Below are positions 7,757-16,117 of a stretch of DNA of 62,080 nt, piece after piece. The DNA is from Gallionella sp. (GTDB taxonomy: Bacteria > Pseudomonadota > Gammaproteobacteria > Burkholderiales > Gallionellaceae), in NCBI GenBank assembly GCA_023229845.1, contig JALNYK010000019.1, positions 1 to 62,080 of the forward strand, given 5' to 3'. The first letter of the stretch is position 1; every line of letters starts with the position of its first letter. The translations under genes were made by a program, and so were the position numbers. Below the pieces are notes generated by a model. The model worked only from the letters and a program-made list of their open reading frames with translations. It was not told the DNA's origin and searched no databases.

Positions 7757-9067
7757 ATGGCTAAGAACGTAGTGGTAATCGGCACCCAGTGGGGTGATGA
7801 GGGCAAGGGCAAAATCGTCGACTGGTTGACCGATCATGCCAAGGGCGTGGTGCGTTTTCAGGGCGGCCACAATGCCGGGCACACGCTGGTCATCGGCGGC
7901 AAGAAGACGGTATTGCACCTGATCCCGTCCGGCATCCTGCGCGACCATGTGATGTGCTATATCGGCAACGGTGTGGTGCTGTCGCCGCAGGCGCTGCTCA
8001 AGGAGATGGACGAGCTGCAGCAGGCCGGCATCGACGTCTACAGTCGCCTGAAAGTGTCCGAGGCTTGCCCGCTGATCCTGCCTTACCACGAAGCGATCGA
8101 CAAGGCGCGCGAGCTGGCCAAGGGCGATGCGAAAATCGGCACCACCGGTCGCGGCATCGGTCCGGCATACGAAGACAAGGTCGCGCGTCGCGCAATCCGT
8201 CTGCAGGATATCTTCTTCCGTGAGCGTTTCGCCGCGAAGCTGGGCGAGGTGCTGGATTATCATAACTTCGTGCTGAAGAATTATTTCCATGCCGCCACCA
8301 TCGACTTCCAGCAGGTGCTGGACGAGACGCTGGCGCTGGGCGAACGCATCAAGCCGCTGGTGATGGATGTGCCGCGCGCGCTGTACGAAGCCAATCAGGC
8401 GGGAAACAGTCTGCTGTTCGAGGGTGCGCAGGGCGCGTTGCTGGACATCGATCACGGCACTTATCCGTATGTCACATCGAGCAACTGCATCGCCGGAGCG
8501 GCTTGTGCCGGTGCTGGCGTCGGCCCGCAGATGTTGAGCTATGTGCTGGGCATCACCAAGGCCTACACCACGCGCGTCGGTTCGGGCCCGTTCCCGACCG
8601 AGTTGTACGATGCCGTGGACAAGTGCGATCCGGTCGGCGAAGGGCTGGCGAAACGTGGTCACGAGTTCGGTTCCACGACCGGACGCGCGCGCCGCTGCGG
8701 CTGGTTCGACGCGGCAGCATTGAAGCGTTCGATCCAGATCAACGGCGTGACCGGCCTGTGCATCACCAAGCTGGACGTGATGGATGGAATGGAAACCGTG
8801 CGTTTGGGTGTCGGCTACCGCATCAACGGCGTGGATAGCGATATCCTGCCGCCGGGCGCCGATGCGTTGGCGGATTGTCAGCCGGTGTACGAGGACATGC
8901 CGGGCTGGAGCGAGAGCACCGTCGGCGTGAAGCGTTACGAGGACTTGCCGCAGGCCGCGCGCAACTATCTGGAGCGTATCGCCCAGGTGTGCGCCGTGCC
9001 GGTGGATATGGTCTCGACCGGACCGGATCGTGATGAAACCATCGTGCTGCGTCATCCGTTTGCATAA
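7757..9067 (+). CDS. purA: Adenylosuccinate synthetase
   Basis: A 436-residue enzyme joining IMP and aspartate with GTP to form adenylosuccinate, the first committed step to AMP. The P-loop GTQWGDEGKGKIVDWL, the FQGGHNAGHT loop, GTTGRGIGPAYEDK and the C-terminal STTGRARRCGWFDAAAL are all intact. The frame is open to TTG at 7751, but ATG at 7757 has AGGAAG 7 bases upstream and gives the normal N-terminus MAKNVVVIG. The gene ends the hfl-purA run and is followed by an intrinsic terminator. Confidence 0.98.
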   Translation: MAKNVVVIGTQWGDEGKGKIVDWLTDHAKGVVRFQGGHNAGHTLVIGGKKTVLHLIPSGILRDHVMCYIGNGVVLSPQALLKEMDELQQAGIDVYSRLKVSEACPLILPYHEAIDKARELAKGDAKIGTTGRGIGPAYEDKVARRAIRLQDIFFRERFAAKLGEVLDYHNFVLKNYFHAATIDFQQVLDETLALGERIKPLVMDVPRALYEANQAGNSLLFEGAQGALLDIDHGTYPYVTSSNCIAGAACAGAGVGPQMLSYVLGITKAYTTRVGSGPFPTELYDAVDKCDPVGEGLAKRGHEFGSTTGRARRCGWFDAAALKRSIQINGVTGLCITKLDVMDGMETVRLGVGYRINGVDSDILPPGADALADCQPVYEDMPGWSESTVGVKRYEDLPQAARNYLERIAQVCAVPVDMVSTGPDRDETIVLRHPFA

Positions 9068-9173
9068 GCTAGTCTCTAGCGGTTGCGAACGTCACGTCGT
9101 GCACGGGGATTTGAGTAATAACCGTATCGGGAAGAATTGCCGTAACGGGAATAATTGCAGTATCGAAACTACG

Positions 9174-9212
9174 ATGCGCATCGCGAAGTCTGCGGTGCGT
9201 ATTTCGTTTTTA
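9174..9212 (+). terminator. Rho-independent terminator after purA
   Basis: An 11-pair stem (9174-9184 with 9192-9202, two G-U pairs) has a 7-base loop and is followed by TTCGTTTTTATTT. It lies about 105 bases after the purA stop. Confidence 0.7.
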
Positions 9213-9232
9213 TTTGTTCGGCGGGAAATGAA

Positions 9233-9258
9233 AAAGGCCCGCATAAATGCGAGCCTTT
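9233..9258 (-). terminator. Rho-independent terminator of the tRNA-Leu gene
   Basis: Read on the minus strand, AAAGGCTCGCAT pairs with ATGCGGGCCTTT around a tiny loop and runs into TTTTTC. It begins a few bases after the CCA end of the tRNA. Confidence 0.8.
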
Positions 9259-9263
9259 GTCGT

Positions 9264-9350
9264 TGGTGCCCAGAAGAGGACTCGAACCTCCACAGTGTTG
9301 CCACCGCTAGGACCTGAACCTAGTGCGTCTACCAATTCCGCCATCTGGGC
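9264..9350 (-). tRNA. tRNA-Leu, anticodon CAG
   Basis: The minus strand reads as an 87-base class II tRNA with encoded CCA. The acceptor arm is GCCCAGA/TCTGGGC, the D arm contains TTGGTAGACGC, the anticodon stem CTAGG/CCTAG surrounds the loop TTCAGGT, and a long variable arm precedes a T arm with GGTTCGAGTCC. The anticodon CAG decodes CUG. It sits antisense in the gap between purA and rnr, where E. coli has nsrR. Confidence 0.97.
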
Positions 9351-9393
9351 GATGCGAAGGCGCGCACTTTAACTATTGAAGGACATGTTGTCA

Positions 9394-11667
9394 ATGAAAA
9401 AGAAAAATAATTTACGTTTGCAGGATCCGCACCTCGATCGCGAGCGCGAACAATACGAACATCCGCTGCCCAGCCGCGAGTTCATCTTGCAGATTCTGGG
9501 CGAGCAGGGCGGCCCGGTAGACGAGGACGAGCTGCTGCATCTGCTGCATATCGAGCCTCACGAGGAAGACCTGTTCTCGCGTCGTCTGCGCGCGATGGAA
9601 CGCGACGGCCAGATCATGCGCAACCGCAAGCGGGCGATCTGCGTGGTGGACAAGCTCGATCTGGTCAAGGGCAAGGTGCAGGGCCATCCGGACGGCTTCG
9701 GCTTCCTGGTGCCGGAAGACGGCAGCACCGACATGTTCATCAGCGAGAAGGAAATGCACAAGGTGCTGCACGGCGATACCGTGATGGTTCGCCAGTCCGG
9801 AGTGGACCGCCGCGGCCGTCCGGAAGCCAAGATCGTCGAGGTGCTGGAGCGCGCGAACACCCGTGTGGTCGGCCGCCTGTACGAAGAGCACGGCATCTGG
9901 TTTGTCGTCGCCGAGAACCAGCGCATCAGCCAAGACATTCTGGTCGCGCCGGGCGCTGCGGGCGGAGCGAAGGTAGGCCAGGTCGTGATCCTGGAGATCA
10001 TGAAGCATCCGGACAAGCACGCGCAGCCTATCGGCCGCATCGTGCAGGTGCTGGGTAATTATGCCGATCCGGGCATGGAGATCGAGATCGCGCTGCGCAA
10101 GCACGATTTGCCGTACGAGTTTCCCCATGATGTGGAGAAACAGGCCAAGGCGATTTCTCCTGTCGTTGCCGCGGAAGACTGGGCGGGGCGCGAGGACATC
10201 CGCAATCTGCCGTTGGTCACCATAGACGGCGAGACCGCGCGCGACTTCGACGACGCGGTGTATTGCGCGCCGGAGAAGGGCGGCTACCGCCTGGTGGTGG
10301 CCATCGCCGACGTCAGCCATTACGTGCAGAGCAACGATGCGCTGGATCAGGAGGCGATCAAGCGCGGCAACTCGGTGTATTTCCCGCGCCGCGTGATTCC
10401 GATGCTGCCGGAGGAATTGTCCAATGGTCTGTGTTCGCTGAACCCGCATGTGGACCGTTTGTGCATGGTGTGCGACATGCATGTCAGCAACAAGGGCGAG
10501 ATCGGCAAATACCGATTCTATCCTTCGGTGATGTATTCGCATGCGCGGCTGACCTATAACCAGGTCGCCGAGATGCTGGGGCAGCCGGACGGCGAATTGG
10601 CCAAGAGCAAAGCCGATATCGTGCCCCATCTGCAGCATCTGTACGAACTTTTCCAGAAGCTGCTGAGTGCGCGCGAGAAGCGCGGCGCGATCGACTTCGA
10701 GACCGTCGAGACGCAGATGATTTTCAACGACAGCGGCAAGATCGAGCGCATCGTGCCGGTGGTGCGCAACGATGCGCACAAGCTGATCGAGGAATGCATG
10801 CTGGCGGCCAACGTGTGCGCGGCGGGCTATCTGCACGAACACAAGCACACCGTGCTGTACCGCATCCACGAAGGCCCGACGCCGGAGAAGCTGGAAGCGG
10901 TGCGCGAATTCATGAAGGAGTTCGGCCTGCAACTGGGCGGCGGAGAAGAGCCGCAGGCGGGCGATTACTCCAAGCTGTTGAAGAGCATCAAGGGGCGTCC
11001 CGATGCCGGTCTGCTGCAGACCGTGATGCTGCGTTCGCTGCGTCAGGCCAAGTATGAGCCGGAGAACGTCGGCCACTTCGGTCTGGGCTACGAGGCCTAC
11101 ACCCACTTCACTTCGCCTATCCGCCGTTATCCAGACCTGCTGGTGCACCGCGCGATCAAGGCGGTGCTGCATGGCAAGCAATACAAGCCGGCGCAGAAAT
11201 GGGACGAGCTGGGCGCTCATTGCTCGATGACCGAGCGCCGCGCCGACGATGCGACGCGCGACGTCGAGGCTTGGCTGAAGTGCTTCTACATGCGCGATCA
11301 TCTCGGCAGTGTGTTCACCGGCACGGTTTCCTCGGTTACCAGCTTCGGCATGTTTGTCTCGCTGGATGACCTGTATGTCGAAGGGCTGGTGCACATCTCC
11401 GAGCTGGGCAAGGACTACTTCCACTTCGAGGCGGCCAAACACCAGTTGCTGGGCGAGCGTACCGGTCAGCGCTATCGTTTGGGCGATCGCGTGCAGGTGC
11501 GTGTCGTGAAGGTGGACATGGAGAGCACCAAGGTCGACTTCGTGCTGCACGAGGAAGAGGCCGCAGACGAAAACGAGGACGCCTCGCAGAAATCGGAAGC
11601 AAAAAAATCCGGAGCGAAAAAGTCCGGACATAAAAAATCCGTCGGAGGGAAGAAGAAACATGGCTGA
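9394..11667 (+). CDS. rnr: Ribonuclease R
   Basis: A 757-residue 3'-5' exoribonuclease that degrades structured RNA, including rRNA and mRNA decay intermediates. It has an N-terminal winged-helix region, cold-shock domains (GKVQGHPDGFGFLVPEDG), the RNB catalytic domain with TIDGETARDFDDAVY, and an S1 domain starting GTVSSVTSFGMFVSLDD. A Lys/Ser-rich tail with KKSGAKKSGHKKS repeats follows. In-frame TTG (9376) and ATG (9385) codons lie upstream, but ATG at 9394 has GAAGGA at a workable distance. It overlaps rlmB by 8 bases. Confidence 0.96.
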   Translation: MKKKNNLRLQDPHLDREREQYEHPLPSREFILQILGEQGGPVDEDELLHLLHIEPHEEDLFSRRLRAMERDGQIMRNRKRAICVVDKLDLVKGKVQGHPDGFGFLVPEDGSTDMFISEKEMHKVLHGDTVMVRQSGVDRRGRPEAKIVEVLERANTRVVGRLYEEHGIWFVVAENQRISQDILVAPGAAGGAKVGQVVILEIMKHPDKHAQPIGRIVQVLGNYADPGMEIEIALRKHDLPYEFPHDVEKQAKAISPVVAAEDWAGREDIRNLPLVTIDGETARDFDDAVYCAPEKGGYRLVVAIADVSHYVQSNDALDQEAIKRGNSVYFPRRVIPMLPEELSNGLCSLNPHVDRLCMVCDMHVSNKGEIGKYRFYPSVMYSHARLTYNQVAEMLGQPDGELAKSKADIVPHLQHLYELFQKLLSAREKRGAIDFETVETQMIFNDSGKIERIVPVVRNDAHKLIEECMLAANVCAAGYLHEHKHTVLYRIHEGPTPEKLEAVREFMKEFGLQLGGGEEPQAGDYSKLLKSIKGRPDAGLLQTVMLRSLRQAKYEPENVGHFGLGYEAYTHFTSPIRRYPDLLVHRAIKAVLHGKQYKPAQKWDELGAHCSMTERRADDATRDVEAWLKCFYMRDHLGSVFTGTVSSVTSFGMFVSLDDLYVEGLVHISELGKDYFHFEAAKHQLLGERTGQRYRLGDRVQVRVVKVDMESTKVDFVLHEEEAADENEDASQKSEAKKSGAKKSGHKKSVGGKKKHG

Positions 11668-12400
11668 TCTGCGTCTGATCTACGGCTTTCACGCCGTCAC
11701 CTCGCGCATCCGCCAGAATCCGGACGGCGTGCTCGAAGTCTATTTGCAGGCGCAACGCCACGATCCGCGCATGCGCGACTTCATCAAGCTGGCCGAGGAT
11801 AACGGCGTGCGCATCATCCCGGTGGATGCGAAGCGGCTCGACGGCATGGCCGGCAACGAGCGCCATCAGGGCGTGGCGGCGCGCGTCGATGCGGCGCGCC
11901 GCGTGCAGCATCTGGAAGACGTGCTGGACACGATAGAGGAGCCGCCGCTGCTGCTGGTGCTCGACGGCGTGCAGGACCCGCACAATCTGGGGGCGTGCCT
12001 GCGCAGCGCCGATGCGTTCGGCGTACATGCGGTGATCGCACCCAAGGATCGCGCGGTCGGCATCACCGCGACCGTCGAGAAGGTCGCCTGCGGTGCTGCC
12101 GAGACCGTGCCCTATATCACCGTCACCAATCTCGCGCGCACGTTGCGCGAATTGCAGGAACGCGACATCTGGGTGGTCGGTGCGGCGGGCGAGGCGGAGC
12201 AGGACTTGCACGGCTTCAAGCACAAGGGCGCGCTGGCTCTGGTGTTGGGGGCGGAAGGCGAGGGCCTGCGCCGTCTGACGCGCGAGACCTGCGACGAACT
12301 GGTGCGCATCCCGATGCTGGGCAGCGTCGAAAGCCTGAATGTCTCGGTCAGCGCCGGTATCTGCCTGTTCGAAGCACGCAGGCAGCGGGCTGCGAAATAA
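11660..12400 (+). CDS. rlmB: 23S rRNA (guanosine-2'-O-)-methyltransferase RlmB
   Basis: A 246-residue SpoU/SPOUT methyltransferase that modifies G2251 of 23S rRNA using S-adenosylmethionine. The N-terminal L30e-like substrate domain (YGFHAVTSRI...) covers residues 1-75. The knotted domain shows motif 1 QDPHNLGACLRSADAFG, motif 2 LVLGAEGEGLRRLT and motif 3 IPMLGSVESLNVSVSAGI. The start overlaps the 3' end of rnr, the same rnr-rlmB pairing as in E. coli. Confidence 0.96.
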   Translation: MADLRLIYGFHAVTSRIRQNPDGVLEVYLQAQRHDPRMRDFIKLAEDNGVRIIPVDAKRLDGMAGNERHQGVAARVDAARRVQHLEDVLDTIEEPPLLLVLDGVQDPHNLGACLRSADAFGVHAVIAPKDRAVGITATVEKVACGAAETVPYITVTNLARTLRELQERDIWVVGAAGEAEQDLHGFKHKGALALVLGAEGEGLRRLTRETCDELVRIPMLGSVESLNVSVSAGICLFEARRQRAAK

Positions 12401-12450
12401 TCAGGTTCGGTTAGAATCCACCGCTTCCAGAATTTTGAATCAGAAAACCG

Positions 12451-12852
12451 ATGAAGAAGAAAAAACCGCTCCGCGTCCCCGTCACCAAGGGCCTCAAGGA
12501 TATCTACGCGATGGATATGCACACGGCGTACCAGGCTGCCTGCATGGGCCGGTTCAACGTCGAATCCTTCGGGCGGCTGGCGGCGGCGATCTCGGTGGTG
12601 CGCTCGGCGCTCGAACAAAAACAGACCCGGATCGAGGGCGCGATCGAGACGCTGGATGCGGCTATCGAAACGCTGCTGGCAGTGCGTCACCGTGGGGATA
12701 CGACGAAGGTGTGGGAGATCACCGAGAACGAGCGTCCCCTGGTGATGGCGGGGATAGACATGGCCGAGGAATGCATAGGCACGCTGGATGTCGCACTGCT
12801 CGCGCAGACCGCCGACATGCTGCTGGCGAGCATTTCCGACTCACAGGCATAG
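12451..12852 (+). CDS. Hypothetical protein, mostly helical
   Basis: A 133-residue protein that I do not recognise. It starts MKKKKPLRVPVTKGLKDIY, has no signal peptide or membrane segment, and is predominantly helical with regularly spaced Ala/Ile/Leu (ESFGRLAAAISVVRSALEQKQ, IEGAIETLDAAIETLLAVRH). No catalytic motif is evident. It lies on the same strand between rlmB and recO, and codon use resembles its neighbours, so it is likely real. The function is open. Confidence 0.6.
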   Translation: MKKKKPLRVPVTKGLKDIYAMDMHTAYQAACMGRFNVESFGRLAAAISVVRSALEQKQTRIEGAIETLDAAIETLLAVRHRGDTTKVWEITENERPLVMAGIDMAEECIGTLDVALLAQTADMLLASISDSQA

Positions 12853-12940
12853 CCGCCCTCCGGCACGTCAGGGATACAGTCAGGGCTATCAACAGAACAG
12901 GACGCAAGCAGTTGTCGAACAATCTCTCCGGCGGCAGGAC

Positions 12941-13663
12941 ATGAGCCAAGCCAACAAGCAGCAGGACGAACCGGCCTTTGTGCTGCACAGCTACCCGTTC
13001 CGCGAGACCAGCCTGATCCTCGACGTGTTCAGCCGTCAGCACGGTCGTCTGGCGATCATGGCGCGCGGCGCGCGGCGCCCCAGATCGGCGTTGCGCGGCG
13101 TGCTGATGAACTTCCAGCCGCTGTTGCTCTCCTGGTTCGGCAAGGGCGAGGTGCGCACGCTGCACAGCGCCGAATGGCAGGGCGGCCAGCCCTATCTGCA
13201 GGGCACGGCGCTGATGTGCGGCTTCTACCTGAACGAACTGCTGCTGAACCTGCTGGCGCGCGACGATCCGCACGAGCAACTGTTCGACTACTACCGCGCT
13301 ACGCTGTACCGCTTGGCGCACGAGGCCGATCATGCCGCGACGCTGCGCTGTTTCGAGAAGCACCTGCTGCAGGAACTGGGTTATGCGCTGCCGCTGACGC
13401 ACGAGGCGCGCACCGGCGAGCCGATAATCCCGGATGTCTGTTATCGTTACATTGTCGAACGCGGCCCGGTGCCGGACGAAGGCGAGTCGGAATCCGGCAT
13501 GCCTATCGCGGGCAAGACGCTTCTCGACATCGCCGCCGACGATTACGTCGATGCGACCACGGTGCAGCAGAGCAAGCAACTGATGCGCATGCTGTTGCAC
13601 CATTATCTCAGCGGCAAAAAACTGTATACGCGCGAACTTATCAAGGACCTGCAAAAACTATGA
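12941..13663 (+). CDS. recO: DNA repair protein RecO
   Basis: A 240-residue recombination mediator that, with RecR, loads RecA on SSB-coated DNA. The N-terminal OB-fold contains LHSYPFRETSLILDVFSRQHGRLAIMARGARRP-type residues (about 15-47), followed by the helical C-terminal domain with CFEKHLLQELGYALPL. The chosen ATG at 12941 follows GGCAGGA; the frame upstream only overlaps the previous gene. Its TGA overlaps the ATG of pdxJ (ATGA). The recO-pdxJ-acpS order matches the enterobacterial rnc-era-recO-pdxJ-acpS operon. Confidence 0.94.
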   Translation: MSQANKQQDEPAFVLHSYPFRETSLILDVFSRQHGRLAIMARGARRPRSALRGVLMNFQPLLLSWFGKGEVRTLHSAEWQGGQPYLQGTALMCGFYLNELLLNLLARDDPHEQLFDYYRATLYRLAHEADHAATLRCFEKHLLQELGYALPLTHEARTGEPIIPDVCYRYIVERGPVPDEGESESGMPIAGKTLLDIAADDYVDATTVQQSKQLMRMLLHHYLSGKKLYTRELIKDLQKL

Positions 13664-14373
13664 AACTCGGACTGAACATCGATCACGTTGCCACGTTGCG
13701 CCAAGCGCGCGGGTCGCGTTATCCCAACCTTGTGCGCGCCGCGCTGATCTGCGAGGAGGCGGGCGCGGACGCGATCACGCTGCACCTGCGCGAAGATCGC
13801 CGCCACATCCAGGATCGCGATGTCGAGATTCTGCGCGACATGTTGCAAACGCGGATGAACCTGGAATGCGCGGTCACCGAAGAGATGATCGCCAACGCGG
13901 TGCGCATCAAGCCGCACGACATCTGCCTGGTGCCGGAACGGCGCGAGGAGCTGACCACCGAGGGCGGACTGGACGTGGTGCGCTATTTCGATGCAGTCAA
14001 GGCTGCCACCGAGCGCTGCATCGAGGCGGGAATCCGCGTGTCGCTGTTCATCGACCCGGACATGAAACAGATCGATGCCGCGCACCGTATCGGCGCGCCG
14101 GTGATCGAGCTGCACACTGGCCGGTACGCCGATGCCGACAGCGTGCCGGAACGCGCCCGCGAACTGGAACGTATCCGCGCGGCGGCGGCGCATGCCCACG
14201 CACAAAATCTGCAGGTCAATGCCGGCCACGGGTTGCACTACCACAACGTGCAGGACATCGTCTCTATCCCCGGAATCGTCGAGCTGAACATCGGTCATGC
14301 GATCATCGCCGAGTCCGTTTTCATCGGGCTGGATGCGGCGGTGCGCAAGATGAAGGCGCTGCTGACCGCATGA
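13660..14373 (+). CDS. pdxJ: Pyridoxine 5'-phosphate synthase
   Basis: A 237-residue TIM-barrel enzyme that condenses 1-deoxyxylulose 5-phosphate with 3-amino-2-oxopropyl phosphate to pyridoxine 5'-phosphate, the last ring-forming step of DXP-dependent vitamin B6 synthesis. Recognised from LGLNIDHVATLRQARG, ITLHLREDRRHIQDRDV, CLVPERREELTTEGGLD and VNAGHGLHYHNV. It overlaps recO and acpS by 4 bases each (ATGA), so the three genes are translationally coupled. Confidence 0.97.
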   Translation: MKLGLNIDHVATLRQARGSRYPNLVRAALICEEAGADAITLHLREDRRHIQDRDVEILRDMLQTRMNLECAVTEEMIANAVRIKPHDICLVPERREELTTEGGLDVVRYFDAVKAATERCIEAGIRVSLFIDPDMKQIDAAHRIGAPVIELHTGRYADADSVPERARELERIRAAAAHAHAQNLQVNAGHGLHYHNVQDIVSIPGIVELNIGHAIIAESVFIGLDAAVRKMKALLTA

Positions 14374-14750
14374 TCCACGGCATCGGCACCGACATCGTCG
14401 AATACGCCCGCATCGAACAGATGTGGCTGCGTCATGGTCGGCGTTTCGCCGCGCGTATCCTGAGCACTGTAGAGCTGCCCGAACTCGATGGCCATGTCGC
14501 CCCGGCCCGTCTGCTGGCCAAGCGCTTTGCCGCCAAGGAGGCTTTCGCCAAGGCGGTTGGCAGCGGCTTGCGCCATCCGGTTACATTGCAGCGTATTTCC
14601 GTCACGCACGACGGTCTGGGCCGTCCGGTGCTGACCTTCGACGAGTTGTTGCGCACCCATCTCGCCCAACTGGGCATCAACGGGCATCATCTGTCGATCA
14701 GCGACGAACGCGGCATGGTGGTCGCGTTTGTGGTGCTGGAGTGTGTGTAG
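14370..14750 (+). CDS. acpS: Holo-[acyl-carrier-protein] synthase
   Basis: A 126-residue phosphopantetheinyl transferase that moves the 4'-phosphopantetheine arm from CoA to acyl carrier protein. The two Mg-binding motifs are present: GIGTDIVEYARIE at the N-terminus and RFAAKEAFAKAVGSG at about residues 52-66. The length is normal for the AcpS type. The ATG overlaps the pdxJ stop. Confidence 0.96.
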   Translation: MIHGIGTDIVEYARIEQMWLRHGRRFAARILSTVELPELDGHVAPARLLAKRFAAKEAFAKAVGSGLRHPVTLQRISVTHDGLGRPVLTFDELLRTHLAQLGINGHHLSISDERGMVVAFVVLECV

Positions 14751-14769
14751 TGGCGAACGCTGTCCGGTC

Positions 14770-15165
14770 TTACAGGGCTTGCGGCAATTGGTATTTCTCC
14801 GGCAGCAAATCGATGATCTCCCTTTGTACGGAAATATTGTGCTCTTCATAGAGCGCATCGCCGCATAGAGACAATACTTCGTCGAAGTTCTCCAGGATTT
14901 TTTCACCCTGCCACACCCATTCGACTGGCAAGCAAATACCCGGATTGTTTTCGATCGGATAATCGGATTGCACCACGCCTACGGCTTTGATATGCAAACT
15001 GGATTCTGGCGTGCAGTGTTTGATGAAAACGAGGTCTGCATTTCTGATGGATGAAACGATACTGTGCAAGTCAAGTTTGCCATCCGGCGAGTGGGGATAG
15101 CATACGATGTTCTTTTCAAGAAACCCTTGTGTTTCGCGTTCCTCAATCCCGAAAAATGCAGTCAT
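14770..15165 (-). CDS. Hypothetical protein, possibly PUA/EVE-like fold
   Basis: A 131-residue soluble protein. The start at 15165 has a strong AAGGGGAAAG site; the frame is open to 15207 but without one. The pattern DLVFIKHCTPESSLHIKAVGVVQSD, followed by a Trp-rich VEWVWQGEKI, resembles the strand order of PUA/EVE/ASCH-type small domains. I cannot identify catalytic residues and the resemblance is weak. It is convergent with acpS and lies downstream of the Cys-rich gene on the same strand. Lower GC than the flanking core genes suggests acquisition. Confidence 0.55.
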   Translation of the reverse strand: MTAFFGIEERETQGFLEKNIVCYPHSPDGKLDLHSIVSSIRNADLVFIKHCTPESSLHIKAVGVVQSDYPIENNPGICLPVEWVWQGEKILENFDEVLSLCGDALYEEHNISVQREIIDLLPEKYQLPQAL

Positions 15166-15228
15166 CGCTTTCCCCTTTTTCGCATGGTGGACAGGACTGA
15201 CCACCATGCAGTTCTGTCGGCCGAATAT

Positions 15229-15528
15229 TCAGCGCATGGCGAAGGTCATGCAATTGGCTTCGTTTTTGATCATTCCGACCTGAATGCTTTCCGCCATGCA
15301 TTCGAGGTCGTCGTTGAACTTGCATCCGGCAGTCTTGCAGGCGCCGATGCCGGCCATCTGACCGGCCGACTTGGCATGGGTCGAACCCGCCAAGAAAGTG
15401 TCGCAGCCGGGTTGCAGGGAGTCGCCGATGGTAATGGCGCGCGCATGGCAACTGTTACTGGCGTTATAAGCGCACTCGTTTACCATGCATTTCGTGACAA
15501 CCGGCATTTCAATGCAAATCTTTTTCAT
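15229..15528 (-). CDS. DUF1540-like Cys-rich protein (two Cys repeats)
   Basis: A 99-residue protein starting MKKICIEMPVVTKCMVNEC at 15528, with AAGGAA in front of the ATG. It contains two copies of a Cys-rich unit of about 40 residues: KCMVNECAYNASNSCHARAI...GCDTF (about 14-50) and ACKTAGCKFNDDLECMAESI...NCMTF (about 62-97). Each has four Cys in the spacing of the DUF1540 family, which probably binds a metal. No membrane segment is seen. Function unknown. A perfect dyad lies in its upstream region. Confidence 0.75.
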   Translation of the reverse strand: MKKICIEMPVVTKCMVNECAYNASNSCHARAITIGDSLQPGCDTFLAGSTHAKSAGQMAGIGACKTAGCKFNDDLECMAESIQVGMIKNEANCMTFAMR

Positions 15529-15559
15529 GGGATAGTTCCTTTTAAAATAACTGGACACA

Positions 15560-15578
15560 TCACCAGACGGGCTGGTGA
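15560..15578. promoter_or_regulatory. Inverted repeat upstream of the Cys-rich gene
   Basis: TCACCAG and CTGGTGA are separated by 5 bases, a perfect 7-base dyad about 30-50 bases before the start codon on the minus strand. It is a candidate operator; no regulator is assigned. Confidence 0.35.
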
Positions 15579-16111
15579 AACATTGCTGCAATAGCCGGGA
15601 ACGGGCAATGACACCGACTTAGCACAGAAATACTTCCCGGCAGGGCACTTGCCAATTCTCGCGATAGCTGGTTTCGGCTGCGGTGAATAATGTTCTTCGC
15701 TCGCAAAGAGAGCTATCAGCATCCTCTGAATATGCGGCAAGAATAGGGGAGTGTCTTGTCAGTGTTTATCTGAGAGAGGGCAAGCATCCGATGTGGGGTG
15801 AATGCTGTATGCCGCGGCAGTAGAGAAATCCCTTTTACACAAAATCCGGGACATCCTCAGGGACACCCTCAGGGACACCCTCAGGGACACCCTCCACCCT
15901 CGGGGTTAAATCCCAACTTTTTCGAGCAATTCCAATATTGTTTGCTCGATACCTTGATTGAGTTTTTCAATGATTTCTTTTTTTTGTGTCTCGGTTATTT
16001 CCTCCAACAATCAATATGCCGAAAAGCCTATATATTTCGGCTTATCTCGGCCCGCGTTATATCGAGCAATCACCGTATAATCCGCCGCATTCGAAATAAA
16101 TCTATCGGGGA
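15579..16111. other. AT-rich intergenic region before nagZ
   Basis: More than 500 bases hold no convincing gene. Seen here are a 12-base tandem repeat (15848-15895), a short Lys/Glu-rich open frame of 34 codons on the minus strand (15906-16010) without a good start, and a TATAAT hexamer at 16076-16081 that could be the -10 box of nagZ. The GC content is visibly lower than in the neighbours. Confidence 0.5.
15848..15895. repeat. 12-bp direct tandem repeat, four units
   Basis: GGGACAYCCTCM is repeated four times head to tail without spacers; the two middle units are identical and the outer ones differ by one base each. The unit length is a multiple of three, so one frame reads GHPQ repeats, but no real gene appears to contain it. 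Confidence 0.9.
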
Positions 16112-16117
16112 ATGGCT

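Noticed and set aside
9412..11661. 749-codon open frame on the minus strand across rnr
   Set aside because: A shadow of RNase R; no recognisable protein features and no ribosome site.
15848..15895. Tandem repeats as a CRISPR array
   Set aside because: The 12-base units are directly adjacent with no spacers, and no cas genes are present.
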